A DNA stretch of 64,000 nt from Roseivirga thermotolerans (GTDB lineage Bacteria; Bacteroidota; Bacteroidia; Cytophagales; Cyclobacteriaceae): contig NZ_BNAG01000002.1 in NCBI RefSeq assembly GCF_014653175.1, positions 620,001 through 684,000 of the forward strand, read 5' to 3'. Made by a program: the position numbers and the translations under genes. The notes below the pieces were generated by a model that was given only the letters and a program-made list of their open reading frames with translations, searched no databases and was not told the DNA's origin. Shown here one piece after another: positions 52,546 through 63,386 of the stretch (its first letter is position 1; every line of letters starts with the position of its first letter).

Positions 52546-54114
52546 ATGGAAAAAGGAAAATCAGCAGCATTGAGGCTCGGATATAAGTCTAAAAACCTTT
52601 CGGTGGAAGGTGCCCAGTTGGGTAAACTTCCTCCGCAGGCCATAGATTTGGAAGAGGCTGTATTGGGTGCGCTGATGTTGGAGAAGGATGCACTCACCAA
52701 TGTGATTGACATTTTAAGCCCGAACTCTTTCTACAAAGACAGCCACAAAGAAATATATCAGGCCATATACGATCTGTTTCAGGCTTCGGAGCCTATCGAT
52801 ATCCTTACCGTAACCAGCTACCTCAGAAAAACGGGCAAGCTGGAAATGGTGGGTGGCCCGTATTACATAACTCAACTTACCAATAGGGTATCTTCTGCCG
52901 CCAATATTGAGTATCATGCCCGAATTATTGTGGAGCAATCCATTAAGAGGGAACTTATTCGAATTGCTTCTGAAATTCAGAAAGATGCCTATGAAGATAC
53001 CACTGATGTTTTTCAGCTACTCGATCGGATGGAGCAGTCGCTTTTTGAAGTGTCTGAAGCCAATATCCGCAAGGAGTACGATAGCATGAAGAATATTATG
53101 GCTACGGCCCTTGAAGAAATTCAGGCACGTAAAAACCATCAGGATGGACTGACGGGCGTGCCTTCCGGCTTCACAAGTCTGGACAGGGTAACTTCAGGCT
53201 GGCAGCGATCTGACTTGGTAATTATTGCCGCCCGTCCGGGTATGGGTAAGACTGCTTTTGTGGTTTCGGCCCTCCGAAATGCGGCCGTAGACCATGGCCA
53301 TGCCTGTGCTATATTCTCTCTAGAGATGTCATCGGTACAGTTGGTTAACCGACTTATTTCTGCCGAAGCAGAGTTGGGTAGTGAAAAAATTAAAAAAGGT
53401 AACCTGGCTGAGCACGAATGGGCTCAGTTGGTACACAAAACAGCGAATTTAACCAAAGCCCCCATATTTATTGACGATACCCCAGGTCTTTCCATCCTCG
53501 AATTGAGGGCGAAATGCCGAAGGTTGAAACAACAGCACGATATTCAGCTGGTGGTGATTGATTACCTCCAGCTGATGTCGGGCGATTCTTCAAAGAGCGG
53601 AGGAGGATCCGGTAACCGTGAACAGGAAATCGCATCCATTTCCCGAGCTTTGAAAAACCTGGCTAAGGAACTTAATGTTCCTGTAATTGCGCTTTCGCAG
53701 TTGAGCCGTGCCGTGGAAACCCGAGGCGGAGATAAGCGTCCCCAGCTTTCCGACCTCAGGGAATCCGGTTCTATTGAGCAAGATGCCGATATGGTTATGT
53801 TCTTGTATCGACCGGAGTATTACGGAATTACGGAAGACGAAAATGGCATGCCAACTCAGGGTACCGGTGAAGTAATTATTGCCAAGCACAGAAACGGATC
53901 GCTGGAAAATGTTCAGCTCAAATTTATCGGCCAGTTTACCAAGTTCTGCGACCTCGACTTTAACTATGGTGGAACAGCTACTTACGGAAACACCTTCCCG
54001 TCTGGTGCTTCAAGTAATTTTGAGTCTAGTGGCAATACCATGACCTTCCAAAGCAAGGCCAATAGTGGAGATACTCCTAATTTGCCTACTAACGATGAGG
54101 AGCCTCCGTTCTAA
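52546..54114 (+). CDS. dnaB: Replicative DNA helicase DnaB
   Basis: The 522-residue product has the N-terminal domain (LPPQAIDLEEAVLGALMLEK) and the RecA-fold motor: Walker A ARPGMGKTAF, LEMSSVQLVNRLISAEA, Walker B VVIDYLQLMSGD, and DLRESGSIEQDADMVMFLYR with GEVIIAKHRNG. A Ser/Gly/Asn-rich C-terminal tail of about 50 residues follows. The ATG at 52546 is preferred over an in-frame GTG two codons upstream. Confidence 0.97.
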   Translation: MEKGKSAALRLGYKSKNLSVEGAQLGKLPPQAIDLEEAVLGALMLEKDALTNVIDILSPNSFYKDSHKEIYQAIYDLFQASEPIDILTVTSYLRKTGKLEMVGGPYYITQLTNRVSSAANIEYHARIIVEQSIKRELIRIASEIQKDAYEDTTDVFQLLDRMEQSLFEVSEANIRKEYDSMKNIMATALEEIQARKNHQDGLTGVPSGFTSLDRVTSGWQRSDLVIIAARPGMGKTAFVVSALRNAAVDHGHACAIFSLEMSSVQLVNRLISAEAELGSEKIKKGNLAEHEWAQLVHKTANLTKAPIFIDDTPGLSILELRAKCRRLKQQHDIQLVVIDYLQLMSGDSSKSGGGSGNREQEIASISRALKNLAKELNVPVIALSQLSRAVETRGGDKRPQLSDLRESGSIEQDADMVMFLYRPEYYGITEDENGMPTQGTGEVIIAKHRNGSLENVQLKFIGQFTKFCDLDFNYGGTATYGNTFPSGASSNFESSGNTMTFQSKANSGDTPNLPTNDEEPPF

Positions 54115-54195
54115 TTTAACCTTTCATGCCACATGTTTTAAGTTTATGGTAGGTCTTACTACTTTGAACTGAATACAATGAACTAAAAACTCATC

Positions 54196-55191
54196 ATGAA
54201 ATCTCTTTGTATTACAAGCCAACCAGAACCTCTCCAGTTTACTAACAAAGAAGTGCCTGTGCCCAAAGCGGGTGAAGTTTTGGTGAGGATAAAAGCAGCC
54301 GCCCTTAATCACCGCGATCAGTGGATAAGAGAAGGTAAATATCCCAATATTCAAATGGGTACTACACTGGGTTCAGATGGAGCCGGTATTGTTTCGGCCG
54401 TTGGTGAGGGTGTAGAAGAAGAGTGGCTGAATAGAGAGGTGATCATAAACCCCAACCGATCTTGGGGTGAAAATCCGTTGGTGCAAAGTACGGAATACAA
54501 TATTTTGGGTATGCCCAAAGACGGCACCTTGGCCGAATATGTATTGGTAGAAGCCCATAGGTTGGTGCCTATGCCAGAGCATCTCAGCTTTGCTGAGGCT
54601 TCGGCAATACCTCTCGGGGGGCTTACGGCTTTTCGGGCTGCGTTTCATCATGGCCAATGCAGTTCCGGTAAAAATGTGCTAATCTCCGGAGTAGGAGGAG
54701 GGGTAGCTCAGTTTGCCTTTTTATTTGCTGTGCATGCGGGAGCCAGGGTTTGGGTGAGCTCAGGCAGCGAAGAAAAAATTGAACAATGCCTGACCCTCGG
54801 AGCTGAAGGCGGTTTTAATTATAAATCGGATTCATGGACCAAAGAGGCCCGACAAACAGGAGGCTTCGACCTGGTGATTGATAGTGCGGGAGGAAATCAG
54901 GTCAATGATTTTGTGAAGCTCATGAAACCGGCCGGGAGAATTGTGTTTTACGGAGCAACTAATGGTTTACCTGAAAAGGTGGATTTATATCGAATTTTTT
55001 GGAATCAGATCACGCTTCAGGGGAGTACTATGGGTAATGATAAGGAGTTTGCCGAGATGGTTACTTTTATCAATCAGCATAAATTAAAGCCAATTATAGA
55101 CTCTGTAAGACCATTGGATGAGGTCCTTTCGGCCTTTGATGAAATGAAAGCAGGCAAGCAGTTTGGAAAATTGGTGCTTAGTTTAGAGTGA
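54196..55191 (+). CDS. Zinc-type alcohol dehydrogenase/quinone oxidoreductase-like protein
   Basis: The 331-residue product is of the MDR superfamily: VLVRIKAAALNHRDQWIREG, TLGSDGAGIVSAVG, a nucleotide-binding GVGGGVAQFAFLFA motif, and DLVIDSAGGNQ. Zinc-coordinating Cys residues of the structural loop are absent, so it fits the zinc-free quinone-oxidoreductase branch. Substrate unknown. It is monocistronic, convergent with the porP/sprF gene. Confidence 0.9.
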   Translation: MKSLCITSQPEPLQFTNKEVPVPKAGEVLVRIKAAALNHRDQWIREGKYPNIQMGTTLGSDGAGIVSAVGEGVEEEWLNREVIINPNRSWGENPLVQSTEYNILGMPKDGTLAEYVLVEAHRLVPMPEHLSFAEASAIPLGGLTAFRAAFHHGQCSSGKNVLISGVGGGVAQFAFLFAVHAGARVWVSSGSEEKIEQCLTLGAEGGFNYKSDSWTKEARQTGGFDLVIDSAGGNQVNDFVKLMKPAGRIVFYGATNGLPEKVDLYRIFWNQITLQGSTMGNDKEFAEMVTFINQHKLKPIIDSVRPLDEVLSAFDEMKAGKQFGKLVLSLE

Positions 55192-55200
55192 GCAGGTCGT

Positions 55201-56172
55201 TTACAGTCGCAACTTTAGTAGAAATTCGTTGGCCGATGTGCTTTGAGTACGCTCGTTAAAAGCGCCACTGTCATAATTAAAGTGAAACTCCATTTTGCCC
55301 GAAAGGCGCAAACCAATACCCATTACCAAAACTTCTTCGTTTCTAAGCGAAAATGTAGCCCAGATATTGTTTTTATAGCCCGTTTGAAGGGTATAATCGC
55401 GTCCAAGATCGCTAATGTGATTAATGCGCTGCAGTACTGAGGGGGTAAAAGACCAATCGTTTATTTCTAACCGATACCCCAAACCCACAAAGTGTTGATT
55501 CTTAATGCGGAAGGTTTCGTGATTACCCTCATGGATGGAATTGCCACTAAACAAACGCTCTACAGAGTAGAATATTCGGGCCTTCGAAGAATATAAGGCA
55601 ATGCCCAAAGAGAGGTCCAAAAAATCTTGTCGGTCGAAGCCCTGCATGAATTGCTGAAAAGGCAGGTCATTGTCTTCCAAAACAAAGAAGTTATCGGCTA
55701 TTCGAAGCCGGATATAGCCTACAGAAGCACCGGCACTCATGGTTACTACCGAATTGAGCGGCAGGTGTACGCCATAGTTTGCATGGGCGGTTTGCCTATG
55801 GACCAGCCCGAAGTTGTCTTTCGAAATAATGCCTCCGAGAACCTGAATCGCTTTAGGGTTGACGTAGGCAACGGTGCTATTCATTACAGCCTTGGTATCT
55901 CTAAAACCGTTGGAAGTAGTCTGGTTTTTACCTACAGGTTTTAAGGCCTTATAGAGCGAGAGGTAGTAACTGTCAGTATTCTTCAGCCAGGGGTTTTGTT
56001 GTTTTCTAAAGCTTAAAGCAAGGTTCAGGTCGTTGTTGAGGTTACTGGAAGCTGCATTGATTAGGTAATGATTGTTTATGTATTGGCTGAATTGCGAAAT
56101 CTGCTGTGCTTTCCCAACCCGTGTAAGAAAGGGGAGTAGCAAAAGGGTCATATAGAGGTGCAGCGGTTTCAT
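55201..56172 (-). CDS. PorP/SprF-family type IX secretion membrane protein
   Basis: The 323-residue product has a signal peptide (LLLLPFLTRVGKAQ) and then QISQFSQYINNHYLINAASS, the typical start of this family of outer-membrane beta-barrel proteins. In Bacteroidota, PorP/SprF proteins work with a type-B-sorted partner, for example SprF with SprB. Here the upstream gene, overlapping by 4 bp, has a type B sorting domain, so the pair is likely functional. Confidence 0.92.
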   Translation of the reverse strand: MKPLHLYMTLLLLPFLTRVGKAQQISQFSQYINNHYLINAASSNLNNDLNLALSFRKQQNPWLKNTDSYYLSLYKALKPVGKNQTTSNGFRDTKAVMNSTVAYVNPKAIQVLGGIISKDNFGLVHRQTAHANYGVHLPLNSVVTMSAGASVGYIRLRIADNFFVLEDNDLPFQQFMQGFDRQDFLDLSLGIALYSSKARIFYSVERLFSGNSIHEGNHETFRIKNQHFVGLGYRLEINDWSFTPSVLQRINHISDLGRDYTLQTGYKNNIWATFSLRNEEVLVMGIGLRLSGKMEFHFNYDSGAFNERTQSTSANEFLLKLRL

Positions 56173-57257
56173 TTAATAATGGATATTTCACCTTGCACAA
56201 ATTCCAGCGGATTGTTAGGGTCGGATATTTGATAGAAATACTTGTCAATGGGTAATACCTTATCGTTCAGAATGCCATTCCAGGGGTATCGATCATAGTT
56301 ATTGGTAGAGTAAAGCAACTGTCCCCATTGATTGTAAATGCGTACTTCGGCATTGGGTAGTTTTTCTATTCCGGGAATAATGAACTGGTCGTTGAAGCCA
56401 TCGTTGTTGGGTGTAAAGGCGGTGGGTATTGCCGACATATCTAACAACTGCTTGTAAAGACCAACAGTAATTATGGTTTCAAATACTTCTAGTGCTCCTT
56501 TTACAATAACTCCTCCATTGTTGAGGCCCCAGCGTGAATAGGCGGTGGTGTTTTTCCAGCTGCCATTGTTCTGAAACCATATGTGCTCTTTTAGTTTGGG
56601 GTCTCGGAGTAGTACTTCATCTTCAAAATACTCCAGGCCAAGCTCCAGTTTGTCGCTGGGTTTCTTACGAGTACTCACTTTGTAGTAGCGCGTTATGCTT
56701 TCGCCAAATGGCAATGGGGTAGAAGAGTGGCCCCTTCGAATAATCATGGTGTCTTCCAGGTTAAATTTGGAAAATACCAACCCAAGGTTACCCACATTTT
56801 CGTCTTCTAGTGGTTTAGAGGCTATGAGCTTTACTATTTCACCACCACCAGTACTATGGATACGTCTATTGGATGTTTCGCCAACTATCTTACTTTCGTT
56901 AAAGGGTAATATAAGTTCGTGCCTGCCCAGGTCTATTTCTCCCTTTACCATCTCTAATTCGGCTGCCACCAGAATGCTTGTGTTCAGCACCAAACGACCT
57001 TCTATATCGAGTTGCATGGAATGAAGTTCGGGCATGTTTTTGCCTTCAAAGTATACTCTGCGTTCCTTATTTCGCACAATAAACTGACCTTCGCTTTGCT
57101 TTAACTGGCCGTTGTTGATCATGTGAAGATCGTTCAGTGCTACGTTGGTATTGTTGATGCTTACATGACTGCCTTCGGTGGTCACAAACACTTGTGCATG
57201 AACCAGATTGATGCCCAGTACGAATCCTAAAACCATATGTAGCCAGACCCTAATCAT
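56169..57257 (-). CDS. Secreted protein with type B (CHU_C) C-terminal sorting domain
   Basis: The 362-residue product has a signal peptide ([14 protein letters not shown]). The last 90 residues form the gliding-motility-associated type B domain: [44 protein letters not shown], and KYFYQISD. Proteins with it are exported by the type IX system with a PorP/SprF partner, which follows at once. The middle region is beta-rich, without a recognised domain. Its start overlaps the end of the collagen-like gene by 8 bp. Confidence 0.92.
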   Translation of the reverse strand: MIRVWLHMVLGFVLGINLVHAQVFVTTEGSHVSINNTNVALNDLHMINNGQLKQSEGQFIVRNKERRVYFEGKNMPELHSMQLDIEGRLVLNTSILVAAELEMVKGEIDLGRHELILPFNESKIVGETSNRRIHSTGGGEIVKLIASKPLEDENVGNLGLVFSKFNLEDTMIIRRGHSSTPLPFGESITRYYKVSTRKKPSDKLELGLEYFEDEVLLRDPKLKEHIWFQNNGSWKNTTAYSRWGLNNGGVIVKGALEVFETIITVGLYKQLLDMSAIPTAFTPNNDGFNDQFIIPGIEKLPNAEVRIYNQWGQLLYSTNNYDRYPWNGILNDKVLPIDKYFYQISDPNNPLEFVQGEISIIK

Positions 57258-60200
57258 CTTTTTTGTTCAGTTGATTAATTAATTGCAGAGCCTTGTTTAA
57301 ATCATCTCTCAGAGCTTCAACTTCTTTTTGTAATGATTCTATTTGTGTTTGCTGCTCCTTCATGGCTTCAACCAATACGGGAGTTAGTTGGGCATAATTA
57401 AGGCTTAGGTAGCCATGTTCGTCTGCTTCTACCAACTGCGGAAAGATCTTCTGGACATCCTGAGCGATAAAGCCTATTTGAAGTTTGTCTGAGAAATTAC
57501 GATCGGAGAACTCTTCTTTTCGCCAGTAGTATGTTTTACCCTCCAGCTTGAGGAGGTTTTCGAGCGCACCATTAATGGGGCTGATCGATTCCTTGAAGCG
57601 TTCGTCTGATGTAAAACTGTACCAATCGGCAATTACCCTACCGTTGACATACAATTCGTAAGAGAGTGAAGAGGGGTTATTTAACCCAATGCCCACTTTG
57701 CCATTGAAATTGACAATGTCGTTGTCGAAATCGCCATAAATAAGTGGTGAATTGGAAGGGGAGTTCTCAATGTAAAGTTTGTTGCTTCCGGTATGACTGA
57801 ATCCGGCCCGAAAGCCAATCATAATATTGCCCGACCCTGTGGTGTTCTTTTCAAGCGCCTGATGACCAAGGGCTACATTTCTATTTCCGCTTGTATTGGC
57901 TTCTAAGGCTTCGTTGCCTACAGCCACATTCTGATCGCCTGTGTTGTTGAGCCCCGATAGTTTACCAATTAAAACTGACTCTTGAGGGTTGGTGAATTCA
58001 AGTGTGGATTTCTGAATTCGAAGCACTTCAGTGCCAGCAGTTTGAAAGCGTATAATGTCATCATTCATACTGTTTAGGTCTGTGGTTACCCAGGTATTGA
58101 TGTCGGCATCATTTATCCTTCTGTTGTCGCCAATTAACGAGGTGGGTACTCCCCACGATCCGGCTGTTTTAGGACCGAAAAAATCGTAGGTTGAGGTATT
58201 GAGATAGAAGTCTCCATCAACCCCAATGGAAGAGTCCGGGTTTGTGGTGCCATTGATAATGGTTTTGCCATCCAGTCCATCAGTTCCGGCTATACCCTGC
58301 GGTCCGGGCTCGCCCTGATCGCCTTTGTCGCCCTTGTCACCTTTATCTCCTTTGGGGCCTTGAATTCCTTGTTCACCCTGTGGTCCCTGGATTCCTTGTT
58401 CGCCCTGATCGCCCTTGTCGCCTTTATCTCCCTTAGGTCCTTGCGGCCCGGTATCACCTTTTTCTCCTTTGTCACCTTTAAGTCCCTGAATTCCCTGAGG
58501 TCCTTGTGGGCCAATAAGGGAAGTTCCACTGCCCCAGCTGCCTGCTGTTTTAGGGCCGAAGAGTTGGTAAGAGGAGGTATTGAGATAAAAGTCTCCATCA
58601 ACCCCAATGGAAGAGTCCGGGTTTGAGGTGCCATTGATAATGGTTTTACCGTCCAGTCCGTCAGTTCCGGCTATACCCTGCGGTCCCTGCGGTCCGGGGT
58701 CGCCCTGATCGCCCTTGTCTCCTTTGGAGCCTTGAATTCCTTGTTCACCCTGTGGTCCCTGGATTCCTTGTTCGCCTTGATCACCTTTGTCGCCTTTAAG
58801 TCCCTGAATTCCCTGAGGTCCTTGTGGGCCAATAAGGGAAGTTCCACTGCCCCAACTGCCTGCTGTTTTAGGACCGAAAAAATCGTAGGTTGAGGTATTG
58901 AGATAAAAGTCTCCGTCAACCCCAATGGAAGAGTCCGGGTTTGAGGTGCCATTGATAATGGTTTTACCATCCAGTCCGTCAGTTCCGGCTGTACCCTGCG
59001 GCCCGGGGTCGCCCTGATCGCCTTTGTCGCCCTTGTCACCTTTATCTCCTTTGGGGCCTTGAATTCCCTGAGGTCCTTGTGGGCCAATAAGGGAAGTTCC
59101 GCTACCCCAGCTACCGGCTGTTTTAGGGCCGAAGAGTTGGTAAGAGGAGGTATTGAGATAAAAGTCTCCATCAACCCCAATGGAAGAGTCCGGGTTTGTG
59201 GTGCCATTGATAATGGTTTTACCATCCAGTCCGTCAGTTCCGGCTATACCCTGCGGCCCCTGCGGTCCGGGGTCACCCTGATCGCCTTTGTCGCCCTTGT
59301 CACCTTTATCTCCTTTGGGGCCTTGAATTCCCTGAGGTCCTTGTGGGCCAATAAGGGAAGTTCCGCTACCCCAGCTACCGGCTGTTTTAGGACCAAAGAG
59401 TTGGTAAGAGGAGGTATTGAGATAGAAGTCTCCGTCAACCCCAATGGAAGAGTCCGGGTTTGTGGTGCCATTGATAATGGTTTTACCATCCAGTCCGTTA
59501 GTTCCGGCTATACCCTGCGGCCCCTGCGGTCCGGGCTCGCCCTGATCGCCTTTGTCGCCCTTGTCACCTTTATCTCCTTTGGGGCCTTGAATTCCTTGAA
59601 TTCCTTGTTCACCCTGTGGTCCCTGGATTCCTTGTTCGCCCTGATCACCTTTGTCACCTTTAAGCCCCTGAATTCCCTGAGGTCCTTGTGGCCCAATAAG
59701 GGAAGTTCCGCTACCCCAACTGCCTGCTGTTTTAGGGCCGAAAAAATCGTAGGTTGAGGTATTGAGATAAAAGTCTCCATCAACCCCAATGGAAGAGTCC
59801 GGGTTTGAGGTGCCATTGATAATGGTTTTACCATCCAGTCCGTTAGTTCCGGCTATACCCTGCGGTCCGGGCTCGCCCTGATCGCCTTTGTCGCCCTTGT
59901 CACCTTTATCTCCTTTGGGGCCTTGAATTCCTTGTTCACCCTGTGGTCCCTGGATTCCTTGTTCGCCCTGATCGCCCTTGTCGCCTTTATCTCCCTTAGG
60001 TCCTTGCGGCCCGGTATCACCTTTTTCTCCTTTGTCACCTTTAAGTCCCTGAATTCCCTGAGGTCCTTGTGGCCCAATAAGGGAAGTTCCGCTACCCCAA
60101 CTGCCTGCTGTTTTAGGACCGAAGAGTTGGTAAGAGGAGGTATTGAGATAAAAGTCTCCGTTAACCCCAATGGAAGAGTCCGGGTTTGTGGTGCCATTGA

Positions 60201-61140
60201 TAATGGTTTTACCATCCAGTCCATCAGTTCCGGCTATACCCTGTTGCCCCTGCGGTCCGGGGTCACCCTGATCGCCCTTGTCGCCTTTATCTCCCTTAGG
60301 TCCTTGCGGCCCGGTATCACCTTTTTCTCCTTTGTCACCTTTAGGTCCCTGGATTCCTTGTTCACCCTGATCGCCCTTGTCGCCTTTATCTCCCTTAGGT
60401 CCTTGCGGCCCGGTATCACCTTTTTCTCCTTTATCACCTTTAGGTCCCTGGATTCCTTGTTCGCCCTGATCGCCCTTGTCGCCTTTATCTCCCTTAGGTC
60501 CTTGTGGCCCGGTATCACCTTTTTCTCCTTTGTCACCTTTAGGTCCCTGGATTCCTTGTTCGCCCTGATCGCCCTTGTCACCTTTAAGCCCCTGAACTCC
60601 CTGAGGCCCAATAAGGGAAGTTCCGCTGCCCCAACTCCCTGCTGATTTAGGGCCGAAGAGTTGGTAAGAGGAGGTGTTGAGATAGAAGTCTCCGTCTGCA
60701 CCAATGGAGGAGTCTGGGTTACTGGTTCCTGCATGAAATTTCTGCTGATACAGGTATTGACTTAAATCCACGCTTCCACCTTGTTCTAATGAGAGAATAC
60801 CGGTTTGTGCATCGAAAGACAGTTGTTGGTATTGCCCTACCTGCACCGATCGGTTGCTCTTAAGGGCTGTCCAACCGGTGGGGGAGTAATAGTAAAAACC
60901 AGCCTCACCATCGGTTTGAAAAATGAGCAAACCCAAGGCAGGATTTTTAATATTGTCTCTTTGCTTGAGGGAAATTCGTGGTACCAAAAGTCCCTGACTG
61001 TCTGATTTCAGTTCTAAAATGGCACTTTCATCAGGTTTGAAGTCTGTTTTTCCGATTCCCACCGACTGCGCATTTGCCAAATTGATACAGGTCCAGAAAA
61101 TGACCGTAGTGAGTAGTGTAGTTTTCCATCGCATAACCAT
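57250..61140 (-). CDS. Giant collagen-like surface protein with C-terminal S74 chaperone domain
   Basis: From [15 protein letters not shown] (signal peptide, cut after ANAQ) the product has about 1296 residues. After an N-terminal domain ([20 protein letters not shown]), seven Gly-X-Y collagen-like blocks rich in GPQG, GDKG and GEKG alternate with eight copies of a module [20 protein letters not shown] followed by [17 protein letters not shown]. The C-terminus holds [20 protein letters not shown] and [16 protein letters not shown], the intramolecular chaperone of endosialidase (Peptidase_S74), and a coiled coil of heptads ([20 protein letters not shown]). Triple-helical, trimeric and self-processing fibres are predicted. 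Confidence 0.93.
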   Translation of the reverse strand: MVMRWKTTLLTTVIFWTCINLANAQSVGIGKTDFKPDESAILELKSDSQGLLVPRISLKQRDNIKNPALGLLIFQTDGEAGFYYYSPTGWTALKSNRSVQVGQYQQLSFDAQTGILSLEQGGSVDLSQYLYQQKFHAGTSNPDSSIGADGDFYLNTSSYQLFGPKSAGSWGSGTSLIGPQGVQGLKGDKGDQGEQGIQGPKGDKGEKGDTGPQGPKGDKGDKGDQGEQGIQGPKGDKGEKGDTGPQGPKGDKGDKGDQGEQGIQGPKGDKGEKGDTGPQGPKGDKGDKGDQGDPGPQGQQGIAGTDGLDGKTIINGTTNPDSSIGVNGDFYLNTSSYQLFGPKTAGSWGSGTSLIGPQGPQGIQGLKGDKGEKGDTGPQGPKGDKGDKGDQGEQGIQGPQGEQGIQGPKGDKGDKGDKGDQGEPGPQGIAGTNGLDGKTIINGTSNPDSSIGVDGDFYLNTSTYDFFGPKTAGSWGSGTSLIGPQGPQGIQGLKGDKGDQGEQGIQGPQGEQGIQGIQGPKGDKGDKGDKGDQGEPGPQGPQGIAGTNGLDGKTIINGTTNPDSSIGVDGDFYLNTSSYQLFGPKTAGSWGSGTSLIGPQGPQGIQGPKGDKGDKGDKGDQGDPGPQGPQGIAGTDGLDGKTIINGTTNPDSSIGVDGDFYLNTSSYQLFGPKTAGSWGSGTSLIGPQGPQGIQGPKGDKGDKGDKGDQGDPGPQGTAGTDGLDGKTIINGTSNPDSSIGVDGDFYLNTSTYDFFGPKTAGSWGSGTSLIGPQGPQGIQGLKGDKGDQGEQGIQGPQGEQGIQGSKGDKGDQGDPGPQGPQGIAGTDGLDGKTIINGTSNPDSSIGVDGDFYLNTSSYQLFGPKTAGSWGSGTSLIGPQGPQGIQGLKGDKGEKGDTGPQGPKGDKGDKGDQGEQGIQGPQGEQGIQGPKGDKGDKGDKGDQGEPGPQGIAGTDGLDGKTIINGTTNPDSSIGVDGDFYLNTSTYDFFGPKTAGSWGVPTSLIGDNRRINDADINTWVTTDLNSMNDDIIRFQTAGTEVLRIQKSTLEFTNPQESVLIGKLSGLNNTGDQNVAVGNEALEANTSGNRNVALGHQALEKNTTGSGNIMIGFRAGFSHTGSNKLYIENSPSNSPLIYGDFDNDIVNFNGKVGIGLNNPSSLSYELYVNGRVIADWYSFTSDERFKESISPINGALENLLKLEGKTYYWRKEEFSDRNFSDKLQIGFIAQDVQKIFPQLVEADEHGYLSLNYAQLTPVLVEAMKEQQTQIESLQKEVEALRDDLNKALQLINQLNKKDD
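58190..60740. repeat. Tandem modular repeats inside the collagen-like gene
   Basis: Collagen blocks and the DGDFYLNT module recur in alternating order with nearly identical DNA. The repetition causes long false reading frames on both strands, and makes recombination or assembly collapse likely. Confidence 0.9.
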
Positions 61141-61145
61141 AATGT

Positions 61146-61538
61146 TTAGGCTAGTTGTTGTTTTAAACTGATCTGTTTTATGTGTGTCGCGGTGGGGTCT
61201 TGCATTTGGCAAAGGCCATTGAATTGGGCTCCTTGCCTGATTGAGAGTTTGTTGGTGATTAGTTCACCATCGGCCAGAGCATGGCTTTCTAACAGGGTTT
61301 CTCCCTGAATTTGAGCTTTTCCTTGCCATTGACCATTAATAATAAGTCGCTCTGCTTTTATTTCGCCTAAGACTATAGAGCCTTTGGTGGTTTCTACCGA
61401 GCTTTCTGAACTTATTGTGCCGTGAAATGAACCACTAATAACCAGAGGAGAGTTTGTTTTGAGGTGTCCTTCTAAATGAGTACCCGCATCAATACGATTG
61501 ATTGTTGGGTGGTTGTTCCTGTTTTGGTTAACTCTCAT
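61146..61538 (-). CDS. Bactofilin-family polymer-forming protein
   Basis: The 130-residue product has a central right-handed beta-helix of the bactofilin (DUF583) type: [40 protein letters not shown] and [19 protein letters not shown]. It assembles into non-polar filaments at the membrane. It is the first gene of the operon with the collagen-like protein, whose proposed start lies 6 bp downstream. A role in anchoring or placing the surface fibre is inference. Confidence 0.9.
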   Translation of the reverse strand: MRVNQNRNNHPTINRIDAGTHLEGHLKTNSPLVISGSFHGTISSESSVETTKGSIVLGEIKAERLIINGQWQGKAQIQGETLLESHALADGELITNKLSIRQGAQFNGLCQMQDPTATHIKQISLKQQLA

Positions 61539-61755
61539 ACGTTTAGCAGTTTTTTGGCTTAATAAACTTAGAGAGCTTGCAGTTCTTACTTCTGCAAATT
61601 TTACGCATTCAGTGGATTAGGTAATTCACCTAGCTGGACGGCCTAAACGCGCAAACCACTTATAACATTTCAGTACCGCTCAAGTTTGAGTCTGTTTAAA
61701 TACGTATTGCCTTTCTGTTAATTCAGTACTTGAATTTTTATCAAAAAGAAACTCT

Positions 61756-63378
61756 ATGAAACACAACTTACAGAAGCTTAGCCTTTTGGTAGGGATGTTT
61801 TGTATGGTTGCTATGGCATGGGCTCAGGAGTATACAACACTACCCCAACAGGCTCAAAGGCTGCGTAATCTTGCAAACTCTTCCAATATGGCTTCACTGA
61901 AATCGCTCACCAAAACTCTTGGGGGCAAAGACATTTGGATGCTCACGTTGGGTAAGGGCGATGCGGAAAGCAAGCCTGCCATTGCGGTAGTGGGGGGTGT
62001 AGAAGGTAGTCACCTGCTGAGTGTAGAAATGGCTCTTCGGTTTGCCGAAGGTATAATTTCAGATCATTCTGATGTACTCGATAACACGACCTTCTATGTC
62101 TTTCCTAACATGAGCCCCGATGCATATGAACAATATTTTGCAGCTCTTAAGTGGGAAAGAAGTGGTAATGCCAGGCCTACAGATGATGATCGGGACGGAC
62201 GATTGAATGAAGATCCGTTTGATGATTTGGATGGTAATGGAATGATTACCTGGATGAGAGTTGAAGACCCTACAGGTGACTGGATTACACACCCGGCCGA
62301 TAGTAGAATAATGATTAAAGCCGATCGCTCAAAAGGTGAAAAAGGTATGTACAAAGTCTTTACTGAAGGTAGAGATAATGACCTTGACGGTACCTTCAAT
62401 GAAGATGGTGAAGGTGGAATACACTTCCGAAAAAACCTTACTTATGAGTACCCTTACTTTGTGGCAGGTTCCGGAGAGCATTCCGTGTCTGAGTTGGAAA
62501 ACAGGGCCTTGCTGGATATGCTCTATACCAAGTGGAATCTTTACGGAGTGTTTACTTTCGGTCCCGGTAACAACCTTTCGAGTCCCTGGAGATACAACAG
62601 AGCCGGAGCCTCTAAGCGTGTAGTTACGAGCATTTTGAACGATGATGCAGGGCTGAACAAGTACCTGTCTGATATTTACAATGAGACAGTTTCCCTGAAA
62701 AACGCACCGGACTCCGGAGAGCAAGGAGGCGATTTCCTTCAGTGGGCATATTTTCACTTTGGACGCCTGAGCGTGGGTACTCCCGGCTGGTGGGTGCCCA
62801 CGGTAAAAGATGAAGAAGGGCAAGCTGCCAACAAAGACAAAAACCGAGAGGTAAATTTCCTGAGATGGGCAGAGCAGGAGGGTCTTACCAATTACTGGGT
62901 AGACTGGAAAGAGGTAAACCACCCGGATTTTCCTAATCAAAAGGTAGAGGTAGGTGGAATAGCACCTTTCGTGATGAATAATCCTCCATTGGCCAAAATT
63001 GGTGATGCAGCAAGAAACCACACCGACTTTATAGTGAAAATGGCCAAAATGCAGGCCAATGTTCAGCTGGTAAATCTTAAAACGGAAGCCGTTGGTAAGG
63101 GAATGACCCGAATCACCGTAGATGTGTATAATGGTGGAACCCTACCTACTCATACCGAAATGGGTACCCGCTCCAGATGGTTGCAGCCAGTGAAGGTAGA
63201 GTTGAGCCTTGGTAACGGACAAGAGTTGATTTCCGGAAGAAAAATTCAAACACTCAGAAGCCTGGATGGTGATGCATCTGTGCAGTTTACCTGGTTGGTA
63301 AAAGGAAGTGGTACTGTCAAAATTCAGGCAGGTGCCTCACATGCCGGAGTAGATAGCCAAACTGTAAACCTTAAATAA
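61756..63378 (+). CDS. M14-like protein, probably catalytically inactive
   Basis: The 540-residue product has a signal peptide (LLVGMFCMVAMAWAQ). It aligns with the next gene through its M14 fold: KPAIAVVGGVEGSHLLSVEM against KPAFYVDGNIHSNEIQG. The zinc-binding HxxE is reversed to Glu83-x-x-His86, and the region that normally carries the third ligand reads VFTFGPGNNLSS without His. The calcium-loop-like DDDRDGRLNEDPFDDLDGNG is retained. A C-terminal beta domain ends the protein. It starts a tandem pair with an active-looking M14 gene 8 bp downstream. Confidence 0.8.
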   Translation: MKHNLQKLSLLVGMFCMVAMAWAQEYTTLPQQAQRLRNLANSSNMASLKSLTKTLGGKDIWMLTLGKGDAESKPAIAVVGGVEGSHLLSVEMALRFAEGIISDHSDVLDNTTFYVFPNMSPDAYEQYFAALKWERSGNARPTDDDRDGRLNEDPFDDLDGNGMITWMRVEDPTGDWITHPADSRIMIKADRSKGEKGMYKVFTEGRDNDLDGTFNEDGEGGIHFRKNLTYEYPYFVAGSGEHSVSELENRALLDMLYTKWNLYGVFTFGPGNNLSSPWRYNRAGASKRVVTSILNDDAGLNKYLSDIYNETVSLKNAPDSGEQGGDFLQWAYFHFGRLSVGTPGWWVPTVKDEEGQAANKDKNREVNFLRWAEQEGLTNYWVDWKEVNHPDFPNQKVEVGGIAPFVMNNPPLAKIGDAARNHTDFIVKMAKMQANVQLVNLKTEAVGKGMTRITVDVYNGGTLPTHTEMGTRSRWLQPVKVELSLGNGQELISGRKIQTLRSLDGDASVQFTWLVKGSGTVKIQAGASHAGVDSQTVNLK

Positions 63379-63386
63379 GAGAACTG

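Noticed and set aside
58290-60734. Several 100-240 residue open frames on both strands within the collagen-like gene
   Set aside because: They arise from the Gly-X-Y codon periodicity (GGN-rich DNA keeps other frames open) and repeat each other. Only the 57250-61140 frame has a signal peptide, domains and a sensible C-terminus.
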